Part shown: in pieces, positions 1 through 12,300 of the stretch
How the letters are laid out: the number at the start of each line of letters is the position of its first letter
How positions within the stretch are numbered: the stretch's first letter is position 1
From: Shinisaurus crocodilurus
Lineage: Eukaryota; Chordata; Lepidosauria; Squamata; Shinisauridae
Direction of reading: 5' to 3'
DNA: 64,000 nt
NCBI GenBank assembly: GCA_021292165.1
Contig: CM037879.1
Span: 265,107,160 to 265,171,159 of the forward strand
The notes under the pieces: model-generated
The model's input: the letters and a program-made list of their open reading frames with translations, nothing else
What the model was told of the DNA's origin: nothing
The model's database searches: none
Translations under genes and position numbers: made by a program

Positions 1-954
1 GTCCTTGGGAGCGTGTGCTCACATGGACAAATAAAACTTGTGAAATGGGGCATTCGCACAAATTGTTCCCAGCTGCATCTGGGATCGCGGGTGAACGCAG
101 AAATGACTGCCTGCAGTATCTGCAGTAATCTAATTCATATGTTAATATTTGTCCACGTGAATGAGTACTCGAGACTGGTTGGGAAAGGGTGTAGTTAATT
201 GGAAATGCTGTTTATACAGGACTAAGTACATTCACATGGAGTTCCATGGGGGGACAGTGTATTCAGGTGATCACAAGGTTTAGATCAAAAGGGATTCTGT
301 ATTTCATATAAGATACTCCTTCCTCACTGAGTCCATTTAGAGCTCTGTAATTTAATGGCACAGGGTATGGAAGTACACTGGGTATGAAAACTTCATCTGA
401 CAGATTTCTGGGCAACTAAATATTAATGACCAATCATTGTTATGCCCCTTGAGTCTTGGTAAATTATGGATGACTTAAAAAGCATACTGGATAGACTAGA
501 CATTTTTATTATTATTATTTTCCAAAAGGCTTTGGCACAATAGAAGAACTTGGCTGCTGAAGGGCAGCGTAATCAGTCACATTGACTGCTTAATTGAAAT
601 ACCCATTGAATCAATATTGTTTCAAAACTATCTCTGAGTGTACATTATAATGGTCATCTGCGTATTGATAAAAGTTCAGGTAACTATCCATGCGAACAGC
701 ATCAAGTTGCCGTTGTGATGATGTGGTCAAAACTTTCACCTGCATTATTATTTTTTTAACGATGTTATAAAAATATACTGTGGTTTGGAAACATTAGAAA
801 AGTCAAGTGTTTGATTATGAAACATTTGTGTATGCAAGGAAAAATGTTAGTTTTTATTTTATTAATTCCGTCTTGCCTTCCCTATTATGTTCTTTCCTTC
901 TGTTGTTGTTGTTGTTGTTGTTATTGTTGTTGTTGTTGTCATCGTCATTATTAT
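1..954. other. Intronic sequence, no gene seen
   Basis: I see no exon, RNA gene or well-bounded mobile element here. The open frames are short, lack conserved motifs and are not bounded by splice signals. The stretch lies upstream of the first KIAA1549 exon in the window, so it is probably intron 1 of that gene. The right end runs into a TTG/TTA microsatellite and then the 3' end of a minus-strand LINE. Confidence 0.6.
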
Positions 955-956
955 TA
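901..956. repeat. (TTG/TTA)n microsatellite at a LINE 3' end
   Basis: A run of TTG triplets with TTA and TCA interruptions sits directly next to the 3' end of the minus-strand L2-type LINE at 957. On the LINE strand it reads (CAA/TAA)n, which fits a LINE 3' tail that grew into a microsatellite. A leucine-rich open frame across it is an artefact of the repeat. Confidence 0.8.
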
Positions 957-2262
957 ATTTTATTTCTATACTGCCCCATAGCCGAAGCTCTCTGGGCGGT
1001 TTACAACAATTCATAAAAAACAATAAAATACATTATAAAATACAGATAACAATAAATACATCATAAAATTTCATTACAAAAGTTTAAAAACCAAAATTAA
1101 TATGGCTAAATAACTAAGTTACATAACCACCACCCCCAGTGTGCTATTTTGAGCTGTTAGTTAAATGACTTGGTATAGAGGGTAATCTTAACCTGGTGCC
1201 AAAAGGATAGTAGAGTTGGCGCTGGGCAAGCCTCAGTGGGGAGCTGATTCCACAAGTGGAGGGCTGCCACTGACAAGGGCCTCCTCCTTGTTGCCACCAT
1301 CCGATACTCCCTCAGAGGTGGCAGTTGGAGGACAGCCCCTGATGTTGAGCGTAGTGTCCAGGTAGATTGCGGTTGGGAGAGGTGTTCTGTCAAGTATTGC
1401 GGTCCCAAGCCATGTAGGGCTTTAAAGGTTAAGACCAGCACCTTGAATCGGGCCCAGAAGCATATAGGCAGCCAATGCAAGCAGGCCAGAACTGGTATTA
1501 TACATTCAGACCTTCTGGTCCCAGTTATTAGTCTGGCTGCTGCATTTTGCACAAGCTGCAGCTTCTGAATGGTCTTCAAGGGCAGCCCCATGTAGACTGC
1601 ACTACAGTAGTCTAGCTTAGAGTTTAGCAGAGCGTAGATTACTGAAACCAGACTATCCCTGTCCAGATAGGGGCATAGCTGGGTCACCAGCTGGAGCTGG
1701 TAGAAGGCTCTCCATGCCACTGAGGCCACTTGAGTGACAAAGATGGCAAGCTACAAACCTGCTCCTTCAAACGGGAGTGCAACCCCATCCAGAACAGGTT
1801 GAACGCCCTCCATCTGGTCAGAGGATCACCCACTAACAGCATCTCAGTCTTGCTTGGATTGAGCTTCAGTTTGTTAGCCCTCATCCAGTCCATTGTCACA
1901 CACTGGCACTGGTTTAGCATATCCACAGCCTCAACTGCTGGAGATGAAAGGGAGAAATAGAGCTGCATGTCATCAGTGTACTGATGGCAACACACTCCAA
2001 AACTCCAGATGACCTTACTCAGCAGTTTCATGTAGATGTTAAATAGCATGGGGGATAAGACTGACCCCTGAGAAACCCCATACTGGAGAGTCCATGGGGC
2101 TGAGCAGTATTCCCCAAGCACCACCTTCTGGAGCCATCCATCCAAGTAGAAGTGGGACCACCACAATGCAGTACTCCGTACTCCCCACTCCCCACTCAGA
2201 CGGCCACCCCAGAAGGATACCAAGGTCGATGGTATCGAAAGCTGCTGCCACCACCACCAGCA
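957..2262 (-). pseudogene. L2-type LINE relic: RT and C-terminal part
   Basis: Minus-strand frames at 1157-1729, 1684-2223 and 2039-2461 carry pieces of a non-LTR reverse transcriptase. They include an FDTID-like block, GVSQGSVLSPMLFNIY, and HQYTDD in place of the usual YADD box. A C-terminal block with LVQNAAARLITG and LHWLP follows. Frameshifts separate the pieces, so it is dead. The 3' end (near 957) has the 'ccatagccgaagctctctgg' signature, also seen alone at 8933-9010. The endonuclease part is missing (5' truncation near 2262). L2/CR1 superfamily membership is clear; the exact family is not. Confidence 0.85.
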
Positions 2263-2388
2263 ACAATTGTCTTAAGTTTAGATTGTAAGCCCTTTTTGGA
2301 CAGGGACCTGTCTTTTCATAGAATTTTAGAGTTAGAAGAGATGCCGAGGTCATGTAGTCCAACCCCTTGCTCAGTACAGTCTCTAGAA

Positions 2389-3288
2389 CAGTTATGGCGA
2401 ACCTATGGCACGGGATGCCACAGCTGGCACGCAGGGACCTCTCTGTGGGCACTCGAGCCATTGGTCACCAGATCGCGAAAAGACTGTCCCCTTCTGCAAA
2501 ACACTAATGATTTTGTTCTTTCTCACAGTGTGGAACAGAATGATTTATTCTAGAATTCCTGTTACAGAATTCTTTTCTACATTGTTATCACATTTAAAAG
2601 ATTTTGAAGAATGATGCACAGAGCATGGCTTGGATGTAAAGCCCTAACAGTTGACCCGAGTGCTGCATGTGTTGCTCTCAAACTAACGGAGTATGAGCCA
2701 AGGTTTGACAAATTATCAGCATGCATGCAATAGCAAAAATCACATTAATTGTGCGAAAGCATGCCCAATGCAAACTTTTACCTAATGCAGTGTTTGCAGT
2801 CCAAGACATAAAGTGTTTAAAATGTGTTAAGCACGTTTAGTTTTCTTGTTTATCTTGCTCATCCTAGTACAGGTTGGACTTTTACTTTTACTAATCCGAC
2901 ACCTGTAGAAGCAGGGAAAGGACCCGGGGTAAAGCTTGCCCCATACAATTTCAGTCTGGCATATAATCATATTACAAGTTGAGAATCCCTTATCCAAAAA
3001 TACATGTGCCTAATTATTTTAAAAGTTTGTATAAATTCCCTTCAGGCTATGTGTACAATGTAGTACTTTTTTTCCAACAAAAAACTGTTTGTATCATTGA
3101 AAGCTCTGCTATTGTGTTTTTCTTTTAAGACAAAAGATGTTAATTAGTTCAGACAACTGTATGAGTTGTTTTTCTAAAACTAAAACCTCAGTATTCAGGT
3201 TTAATTGCAGAGTTGGCACTTTGAAATAAATAAGTTGGTTTTGTGTTGCAGTTTGGGCACTCGGGCTCAAAAAGGTTCGCCATCACTG
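2389..3288. mobile_element. hAT element, 900 bp, TSD CTCTAGAA
   Basis: The ends form terminal inverted repeats: cagttatggcgaacctatgg on the left, and on the right a terminus whose complement begins cagtgatggcgaaccttttt. Both ends are flanked by the same 8-bp word CTCTAGAA (2381-2388 and 3289-3296), diagnostic of hAT transposition. No transposase frame is visible, so it is a non-autonomous copy. It is inserted in a CR1 relic. A second, inverted and truncated copy lies at 26488-26868, so the internal sequence belongs to one family. Confidence 0.92.
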
Positions 3289-3399
3289 CTCTAGAATGCA
3301 GGATACTATTACACCTGCTTGGAAGAAGAACCCACCATCTCCTGAGGCAGTCTGTTCTACAGTTGAACAGCGCTTACCATTAGAACGTTCCTCCTAATG

Positions 3400-4409
3400 C
3401 AGCATTTCTCAAACTGGGCCAGGACCCACCAGTGGGTCTCAGTGCCTCAGGCTGCCCAGTGACTCTTTGCTTGACCGCCCTGCCCCATGGCCACACTGTG
3501 CACACTGCACAGGCAGGTGTGGCAGTGGGTGTTGGTGAGAGAGCAAGGCTAATATTTTTAATAATTATTATTTTAAAAAACTGGGAATAAAGAGGAATGG
3601 GATAAGAAAGGGAAGCTGTTATAGGAGGAAGTAAATGTAAAAGCAGCAGGAGGGAGGGATGAAAGAAACTGGCAGTGTGGGGGGAAAATAGGTTACAAGT
3701 TAAATGTGAATGGTGAAGGGGGGACAAAATGGCAGGAAATGAGAAAGAATACTTTGAGAGGCATGTGGTAGGGAGAAGGAGGAAAACAATATAAAATAAA
3801 AAGGCTTCTCTACTTAGAGCCTCTGGATCCACAAATCCTGCCTGGAATGGGGAGGCTGAGTCATGATACCTCCAGAACCAATGTCTGTACAGTCATGCCT
3901 TGGATTGAGAGCATAATTCATTCCGGAAATGTGCTTGTAATCCAAAACACTCTTATATCAAAATGAAATCCCCCCCCCCAAAATTTGTACAGAGATTTTT
4001 AATTTAAGTCATACTACAGTACTTGTATTGCAAGATGTCGCTTGTATATCAAGTAAAAAAAAATTAAATGAATATTTAAAAATTTGCTTGTCTTGCAAAA
4101 CGCTCTCAAACCAAGTTACTTGCAATCCAAGGTATTACTGTAGTTCACTTGAGGAAAGCTGAACTATGGAACCCCCTGCTACAAGGAAATAGCTGTGGCA
4201 AAGAATTTTGCAATTTCCAAAGAAGAGGGATTGTGAATCAATATGAAACAATTTCAGTCATTGCCAGTTGATAATGTCAAACTCCACTTCCATCTGCCAC
4301 CATTTTGTGACTGGCTCCGCCCCTGTACTGCCATTTTGTGACTGGTGTGTCTCAGTCATTTTCAGCTCTCTCAAGAGGGGCCTGGGGATAGAAAGTTTGA
4401 GTACCCCCG
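3400..4409. mobile_element. Second hAT-like element, old, with a nested MITE
   Basis: The left end reads cagcatttctcaaactggg and the right end reads agtttgagtacccccg, an imperfect inverted repeat. The flanks are TCCTAATG (3392-3399) and TCCTAACA (4410-4417), a 6/8 match, and the CR1 sequence resumes on both sides. No transposase frame is seen. A TcMar-type MITE (3890-4140) is inserted within it. The imperfect ends and flank make it older than the hAT at 2389. Confidence 0.65.
3890..4140. mobile_element. TcMar (Tigger-like) MITE copy 1, 251 bp
   Basis: The ends cagtcatgccttggattg and caatccaaggtattactg are inverted repeats, and TA dinucleotides flank the element (3888-3889, 4141-4142). TA targets are diagnostic of the Tc1/mariner superfamily, and the terminal sequence looks Tigger-like. 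There is no coding capacity. Full-length copies lie at 14952-15202 (opposite orientation) and 25772-26023, and a one-ended fragment at 17617. Confidence 0.88.
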
Positions 4410-4640
4410 TCCTAACATTTAACTGAGATCTGTTTCATTTTAAATTTCACCTGCTGATTCTGGTCTTGTCCTCGGGAGCAGCAGAGGACAAGTCCGTGCC
4501 ATCTTCAGCCTTTGAGATACTTGAAGACTGCTGTCAGGTCTCCCCTTCATCTTCTTTTCTCCAGGCTTACCTAGCTCTTTCAACTGTTCCTTATAGGGCC
4601 TGGGTTTGTTTATGTTCTTTAAAACGTGATGTGTGCTGGC

Positions 4641-6530
4641 TGTGCTATACAGATAATTATTTTACTTGGCTAACTCTACCTGTGATTGCAGCCAAAAGGG
4701 AGGGACAGTAGGAAACTGTATCTTATCAGCCTCTTTTCTTTCTTTGGTAATTTATTGAACAGCACGTGGGGATTTTAGGAGACTCATCATCATGATCACC
4801 GTCATCCTCATGAAATAATTCACATGTTAAAAACTTACATCTGAATTAACTCCATATTTCCCTAATATTTTTTAAAAAATTGTGTAAAAGAAAAGCATAT
4901 TTCTTCCTCCTCCCATCTCTTCTTTTATTTTTTATGTCAACTTACACAATTATAGTAAAAACAACAAAGAGTGTTGGACTTTAAAGAGTAACAGATTTAT
5001 TGCGGCATAAGTTTTTGTGGGCTAGACTCCATCCACTTCATCACATCTCTGGAGGTTTTTTTTTAAGTGGAGCATTTACTACTTACTCTGTGATTTTTTT
5101 TTAATTCTGGCTTTCTGCTACGATAGCCCTCAAGGCAGCTCAAAGTTCACAATAGTGGGAATTACTTGTAAATTACTTGTTGGCCTAAAGGAAAACATTG
5201 AAAGTTACTTCTGTTACTACTAGTTTTTGTATAATTTCCTAAGCTGAAATATTTTTAAGCCCTATAAATTTGAAGTAATTTGAAGTAGTGGTGTGGTGTG
5301 GTGTGGTGCTTACATGGATCTGTCTTAATCACAATGAACATTCTTCTTAAGTTAATAAATGACAACAAATATTCTCTTGTTTTGTTACAGCACAGGCATT
5401 TAAATTTGGTTTCCTTAATGTTTTTGTCTCCTCTTTGCTGTCATAAAACATGCTCACATATTACTGCAAATAATCACAGACAGTGCTGTTCATTGAGTTA
5501 AAAAATTATTTGTTTTCCCCTGGCAATTTAAAGTAATTTGGTGCTTACAAATATGGAGAAGCAGATACAATTCAGGGAAAGATCTGCCTTCAGTGCTTTG
5601 CACCAGATTTGCATGGGGACTCCATTTGAAGATCAATTCAGGTGAAGACGCCCCCTTCACAAGATCAGGGGCATAAAATACAATGGAATTAAGACAAGAG
5701 ATGGAAAAGCAAACATGCCTCAAGCTAGTTGACTGTATGCTGGATTTAATGTTGTCTGTGCCTTCCAGTCTATTGATCACTTTTAATTTTTAGTCTATCC
5801 TCTTTTAACCACTTGTTCTTTAACATCCTGTCCTGAGGCAACCAATGCTACAACTGAATTGCCTGCTGAGGAATCTCTGCACTTTGGCCTTGGAAACTCC
5901 CTGTGTTGCAGAGGCTTCTGGGTCACGTTTTAGGGTGCACATTCAGTTTATGTGGCTGCTGGGACAGCCATACTGTGAGAATGCTTCCAGGAATGGACCC
6001 AATATTTCCCTGCTGCTGCATATTGCAGGGGAAGATTGGTGATGATGAACAAGCTGTCTTTCGGTCAGCTCTGCTGCCATTGCCAGTCGTCATTCAGGAA
6101 CCCACATACACTTCCAAGGTTCCTGCAAACACAGTTTTAAAACTAGTGCTCTAGAATGTGTTGTTCCTCTCTAGGCATGCCAGTCTTGAAATGCAGGACA
6201 TTGGGCACACCACTCATGAGAGGCTCCTCTCTTCCTCCTACTGTCTGTCTTTCCTTCACTCCTTTCTTTTGGCAGCTGACAGTGCTCCATGTTTTATCTC
6301 GGGTGGGCAACCAAGTTCAGACCTAGGGCTGCCTCAGTCTAATTTCAAAAGTTCTTTGCAGGCGACCAGCTCAGACCTCAAGCAAGAGCGATTTGGCCTT
6401 CCCCAGCAGTCATCTGGGGAGGAAGAGAGAGAGAGGTAAAGTGGCCTTGCATATACTGCTGGCATGCAGCTCCCCACAGATTACCCCAAGGAATGCTGCC
6501 CTTAACAGAAAAATGTTTTCCCTACCCATT
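4641..6530. other. Intronic sequence, no gene seen
   Basis: There is no supportable exon or RNA gene. The segment at about 4968-5056 resembles a dispersed fragment that I recognise as repetitive in reptiles ('tagactccatccacttcatc') but cannot assign to a family. A short GTGGT tandem lies at about 5287-5309. Open frames near 5845-6154 and 6158-6439 show no domain and no splice context. Confidence 0.5.
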
Positions 6531-6960
6531 TTATTTATTTAGGTATTTATACTCTGCTTTTCAAGGCAAAACTCCTTCACAAAGCTTACAATGCAGTTAA
6601 AATAGTATCAGTATAATAGACAATAACAATTCAACAAAAAACAAGCAATATGGTAAGAGCAGCAGTGCTTTAAAACAAGACTCCAGTATAAACAACATGA
6701 TCAGTTATAAAAAGCCTTCTGAAACAGGAAGGTATTCATAGTATGCCCCCCCCAAAACAACAGGAAGTGAGGGGGCTTCTTGAATCTCCCTCGGGAGCAA
6801 TTTCCACAATTGTGGGGCTACCCCTAAGAAGTCCCTCTCTTTGGTACCCGCCAATCAAATCTTAGTTAATGGCAGGGCCGAGAGCTGGGCTTCCAACACC
6901 AACCTCAAAGCTTGGGTAGGGTCATATAGGCATAGGTGGGCTTGGCTACCATATTTCCCC
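6531..6960 (-). mobile_element. L2/CR1-type LINE 3' fragment
   Basis: The left edge is an AT-rich tail, 'ttatttatttaggtatttat', followed by a segment in which 'aagcttacaatgcagttaaa' and a run of AAC/ACA words lead into GC-richer sequence. This is the usual look of an antisense L2-type LINE 3' end in this window (compare 957, 14535 and 21071). It is 5' truncated, with no readable frame. Assignment rests on overall resemblance. Confidence 0.5.
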
Positions 6961-8932
6961 AATAGTATTACAGATCATGCACAGTATTAAAATAAAAATG
7001 TAAGACAAAATGGCCACTCATCTAAATAACAGTAGTGGAACATGTGAGTGCCATTATGGTTGCAGGTCATGGAGCTGGGCTGATTTACCCAATAAATCAG
7101 GTTAACTGACTGACCTACATTGTGAGTGTGAAGCCTTGGGCACAGCTGCTGTGATGTCGTGAGCATTTCAGTAGCTTGAGGATGTTTCTGGCATTAGGTG
7201 AGGGAAGGGAAAGGTGTTAGTTTGAAAGGGATAAAAAGTTCGCACAAACCCCAGAGATGGCAGGAGCCAGGCTTCCACCTTTTTGCTCACTATGGCAAGT
7301 ATGCCACTGGTATCTGGCAAGGGTGACTAACCAAAGGGGCAAGACCTTGCCTGCCACACTTTCTTGCTCTGGAGCAGGAAAGGGTGGGTGGGGCTTCCTT
7401 GGCCAGTGCTCAACTGTGGTACCCAAATAGGGTACTGTTGTCCTATATTACAAAGGAGGGCTATTTGGAGGGCTGTCAGAAGACAGTCCATGTTTTGAAA
7501 GGGTCCTCTGTTTGAAGGGCTGTCCAGGTCCAAGTCTGGTTTAAAGGTAAAGAACCACAAGAAGGGAGAGCAAGGACCCTGAAGTTGCCCATCAGCAGTT
7601 AGCACCTGGACAACAGACTGAGCAGCCACACAGATGGTCACAGTCCTTCCCCACTGCGGTGAGAGGCAGGGCTGGTGTCATAAGTAGACATGGTCAGCAC
7701 CTGCTGAAGGTCCACACCACAGCAGGGGACCACTGATAAGAGCCCTTTGGAGTTGTTCCTCCTCTTCGCCATTGCAACCTGTTTGTTCACCTGTCTCTCA
7801 CTGGCACAGACAACGGAGGTGGTGAGAAGGAGGAGCAGTAAATGCCACTGCCTACTTGCTCACTAGCTCTCAGTCTGTCAAACAAGCAACTAGTAGCAAT
7901 GATGAGAAACAGAAGGAGAAACAAGGGCAGTTCGTGACAATGGTGGTGAGTAGGTAGACTCACTGAGGGAGGGAGCCCACTGAGGGTGTCTTGCCCGACG
8001 GCCCTCAAAAACCTGGAGCCAGCACTGGTGAGAGGTACTGTATTTCTATTTAAATTATTTCTAAATTTTCATCTAGACCAATAAATTAGCACATGCAAAT
8101 TTTATGCAGAGCTGTGTCCTCTCTTGTCCTCTTTTTTGGTGATGCATTCCCTCTTTTTTGGTGATGCATAAGTGACCACTCGATGCTCAGACAGGCAAGC
8201 ACTGCACTTCTTTCCATAGGAAAGGGCCTAGGAAGCAGTGTGCTTCCCAGGCCCTCATTCAGCCAAGGTGCCCAGAGTGCCTCAGCTGGGTGGCGACCAG
8301 ACAGCAGGCAAGCTCCATACTCTCCATAGGAAGGGGCGGGGTAGGGAAGGGGAGCTTCCAGGCTGTGACTTGGCTGAGGCATCTGAATCAGCAAGGGGAG
8401 AGGGTTCGGGCAGACCACCATACTTTTTGGCTTTGCTGTCAAGGCTGGCCCAAGATTGTGGACCCCAGGGATGAGTTATGAGGGGCAGGCTGGGTGGGAA
8501 GAGACCTCAGGAACTAAGGAAATGATGGAGGGGCAAGGAGATCACAGCGTAGAAAGGTGACACTGTGATGAGAAACAAGAACCTGAGGGAAAGGTGGAGG
8601 AGACAGTTAAGGAGATAAAGCTTCTCCTAATGCACTTATTTCCATGGCAGGAAAAGCTTCACCTGTGTCAGTTTCCTCTTTAAAGCAAGGCCCAGAACCA
8701 CTGAGGTAAAGCCGTGAGGACTGAATTTCACATATTGATCTGAACTAACCAGCCCATTCTTTTAACTGCAGGTTTCTAGTAGTGCTCTAAAGTACTTGCG
8801 ATTCTTCCTGATCTTGTATCAACTGTGGATTTGATTAGTGTATTGCTTACCTCTTTGTCTTGATAACAGATGGAAGCATGGAAGGGGCCAGCTTGCACTG
8901 ACCTTTGCAGAATGCTTTTGTAATATTAATTA
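6961..8932. other. Intronic sequence, no gene seen
   Basis: No exon, RNA gene or bounded element is recognised. A short direct duplication of about 20 bases ('ctcttttttggtgatgcat') occurs twice in tandem near 8131-8169. Several 60-118-codon open frames exist on both strands, but none has recognisable domains or flanking splice sites in a compatible arrangement. Confidence 0.5.
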
Positions 8933-9010
8933 GTTTACATTTCTATACTGCCCAATAGCCGAAGCTCTCTGAGTGGTCCACAACAATCTCAATCTGATTA
9001 CTTCTCAATG
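8933..9010 (-). mobile_element. LINE 3'-end stub
   Basis: The segment 'tttctatactgcccaatagc' continuing into 'cgaagctctctgagtgg' matches the 3' end of the relic at 957-1010. It is a heavily 5'-truncated antisense copy of the same L2-type family. Confidence 0.7.
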
Positions 9011-9082
9011 TAATTTATAGTTCTATAACATAAAGTTATTCAGCCAGCTCCAGGTGCATCTTAGTTAAATAGCTTCTTCTAG

Positions 9083-9225
9083 GTCAGTCTTCCCCAACCT
9101 TGTACCCTCCAACTATTTTGGACTACATCCACCATCAGCCCCAGCCAGAATGACAAATGATCGAGGATGATGGGAGTTGTAGTCCAAAACATCTTGAGGG
9201 TGCCAGGTTGGGGTGAGGAAGTTCT
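9083..9225. mobile_element. Palindromic hAT-like MITE
   Basis: The left half (cttccccaaccttgtaccct, then ttttggactaca) is repeated inverted on the right (tgtagtccaaaacatc, then gccaggttgggg). This fold-back pattern recurs at 34467-34620 and as a half copy around 18070-18120, so it is a dispersed palindromic MITE family. I could not define a target duplication here. Confidence 0.65.
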
Positions 9226-9310
9226 GATCCATGCGTTCATGCTTTTCTCTTCAAATATTTTAATAGTTTTATGTAAAGCACTTAGAGATTTTATCATATT
9301 AAGCGGTATA

Positions 9311-9341
9311 TATTATAAATAAATAAATAAATAAATAAATA
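9311..9341. repeat. (AAAT)n microsatellite
   Basis: Eight or so AAAT units in a row. Confidence 0.85.
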
Positions 9342-12300
9342 GGCCACCTCCTTACCTAAGGTGATCATCTTTTGATGAGAAAATCGTTCTAGCTGTTATA
9401 TTTGCCACAGTCATCTGCATCCCCATGGCAAATTTCCCGCCCCTTAGCCTGGTTTCTCCTTTGGTTCTGATTTGTTCTTCTGTACTGTCTTCTGGCTTGT
9501 CCCATGTCTCCTGCTTCCTGGCTCATCTCCGATTGCTCCCCACAATGCAGCCCTGACAAGTCATTGGGAAGGGTCACTCAATGAGCTTTCATGTCTGAGT
9601 GTGACTTTTGAACCCAGGCTTCCCTCCCTTATCCAGTAGACTAGGCTGGCTTACATTCTCCTAGGGCTGCATAAATGGTTTCGGTGTGGCGGGGGGAGTT
9701 ACATTTTGTGAATAAATATGTTACTGTGAGAGATGCAGTATAATTTTCTATATAATGAGGTGCATAAAAGAGAAGAGTTGGCAGGGTGATTTGTACATTA
9801 TTTTTTCCTGTCTCCTTTGTGTTCTGCACATTCTCTGCAGGAATTTGTTTGATTTTGCTTTGTTTTAAAGTAGTGACAGTCCAGCTTGCGACAGAGATGG
9901 AATAAATAGCTCTGTCAGGAACTTAAAACAATTCTACTGGATCCTCCTCTCTCTCCCCCCTCCCCACCCCCATTTTTGGCAATTAATGGATGAGCAGAGT
10001 TTCTAAGATTTTTTCCCCATGCTGATGGAAACCTTTTAGTGCAGAATGTCCATTAAGAGTAGCCACATGACATGAATGTGTAAAAACTCTAAAATTAATA
10101 GTCTGGGACATATTATGGCAGGAGTGCCAAATTACCTACTCTTCCACCATTCATCATCCTTTTTTAATGGATGTGTTTATCAGATTGCTGTGAGAGATTC
10201 AGATTCTGCAGAGTTGAAGCATTAATGTTAGATAGATGTGAGGTTCCTCCAGCCCTTTAATGGCTTAAAAGCAACCTGTCTTAAGCAAGCTACCATACTG
10301 GGGCATTTTAGCATGAAATGAAAAGGTTCTGGAATATTCAAAGCATCTAGTTATAGTGATGAAGGATGAGCTGAGACCTGGGATGCTCCTTGTTCAAAAG
10401 CTCATATTGGCCATGAATTTACTTGGCAAACCATTTGCTCTTGGTCTCATTCTGTTTCTGCAATATGGGGATAACAATAGTGGCCTACCTTACAGGGTTG
10501 TTTGTTTATGTAGCATAGCAATATGAAACTTCTCATAGCAGCTCCCAATAAAAAATTCAAGGGAACAATAATATGAGTTAACTCCCCCCCCCCACACACA
10601 CACAAATCTCCAGTTAGCAGGATCAAGTAGCAAGGTAATGGGAAAGACCTCTGCCTCACACCCTGGAAAGCCGCTGCCCATCAAAGTAGACAATATTGAG
10701 TATGATACAGAAATTGACTGAGCTCCTATAAGGCACCTACTCATGTTGATTCTTAATAACTGGAATCAAACCTTTCCCTTCAAGAATGCCCCATGTCCTC
10801 AAATTCAGATACATTAATATAGTGTTGATTTCATTCCTTAAGCAATTTAGCATATGGGAACAGAAAGTGAATGAATTTAATCTCTTCCACAACTCTCTGA
10901 CCATTTAGGTTATACTACGGTAATCAGGCAAAGTCTAGGGGGGGGGGGGGGGGCGTGTTCTGTATTTGATGAAGGAGAATAATTTTCCAATATTAGAAAG
11001 CTCTGTTTCATGCCAGGTAAATAATTGAAATGGTGCTGCAGGAAACCCTAAACCCCAAGGTCATACTGGAGATGGTAGAAGCAATGCAGTGTAAAGGATA
11101 GGCTGCAGCCAGTAAAAAGGACCCATTCTGAAAGCATCAAAGAGTGGATGTAGTTGAAAGCGTTCACATGATACCCTGTCCACCCCTTTTCTCATCACTA
11201 GGCTGAATAAGAAGCTATTATATTTCACATGCCTAATCGCCATCTGTCATAACAAGAACATGTTCCCCAAGGCTAACGAGGGGAAGAGTGCAACCTCTTT
11301 AATGCTCCCTGCTCTAAAGCATCTCTCAGCTCCAGCCTCATTAGGCAATCTCAGTTTTGTGGAGAAGAATGCTAATCTGTTCCCAACAATTTTCTCCATT
11401 GTTCCCCATTTCATACAAATCCAGGTTCAGGTGGGGCAGAGCGTTTCTACTTCCCCCAAGTTTTAATTCTTCACCATTGGCAAGCCCCTGTCTAAACTTG
11501 CCTGCTATGAAAACAAATCCATGTCCATCAGGCCATGTGGACAATAATGAGGGTTTTTTTGTTTTGTTTTTAGTTTTTACATAAATATATAAGCAATTTT
11601 ATATTACATTTTAATATAAATATATAAGCAATTCCTTGTTTTCTTTGGTGGCAGTTTCTGTATGAAAGAAAGGGAAATACTGGATTCTGGGGACCTAGTT
11701 CATTCCCTGAATGAGTGAATACAAACTCCGATAACAGTCAGGAGTTCAGCCTACTTATTATGCAAGTAAGTGATGCAACTGGCCCAGGGTGTTGAAACAT
11801 CAGATGAGAAATCAGTGTGGATAGGCTGTTTCTAGTAGGACACTCTGACAGCAATGATCAAGCCTGCTTTAATGTATTAGGCCAAATACGAAGCTTGTGC
11901 TCCAGGCAAATTCTTTTTTTCTGTAAAATGATAAGAAAAAGAAAACTTTCCTTTTGCGTATCTCATTTGAACATATTTTCAAAAGGGAACAAGAGAATCT
12001 GATAGGCTGGCTAAAATTAGATGGCAAACGTCCTGACCTTTTTAAACAAGCTATATGCAATTTTTAACATGCAAAGTCAATTATGAAGCAATAAAATGAA
12101 TGCTGAACATAGGCACATCACATGGGATCCATAGGAGCACACTGAAGCGCACTTATCTTTGCAGCTGCCTTGTTTATTTCCATTTATGTCCTACCTTTTG
12201 ACATATTGCATTCAAAGTGGCACTGGCATATAGTACCCAAAGCTTAGTTTACTAAGGTTTAGTGATAACATATGTTTAGTGATAACATCGGGACATTGGT

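Larger units (their letters stand above)
2305..4640 (-). mobile_element. CR1 LINE 3' fragment, split by two DNA transposons
   Basis: Three minus-strand blocks read as one CR1 3' region: 2305-2380, 3297-3399 and 4410-4640. They contain the familiar CR1 words for 'tagtccaaccccttgctca', 'tctgttctacagttgaac', 'gttcctcctaatg' and the 'cttctttt(c)tccaggct' segment. The blocks are separated by a hAT at 2389-3288 and a second TIR element at 3400-4409, each with flanking duplications inside the CR1. No intact coding frame remains. The order of events is therefore CR1 first, then the two hATs, then a TcMar-type MITE inside the second hAT. Confidence 0.8.

Noticed and set aside
807..1016. Leucine-rich 69-codon frame
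   Set aside because: It is the translation of a (TTG)n microsatellite and a LINE tail.
10938..10953. G-run as a quadruplex regulatory site
   Set aside because: A single homopolymer of uncertain length in an intron; no supporting context.
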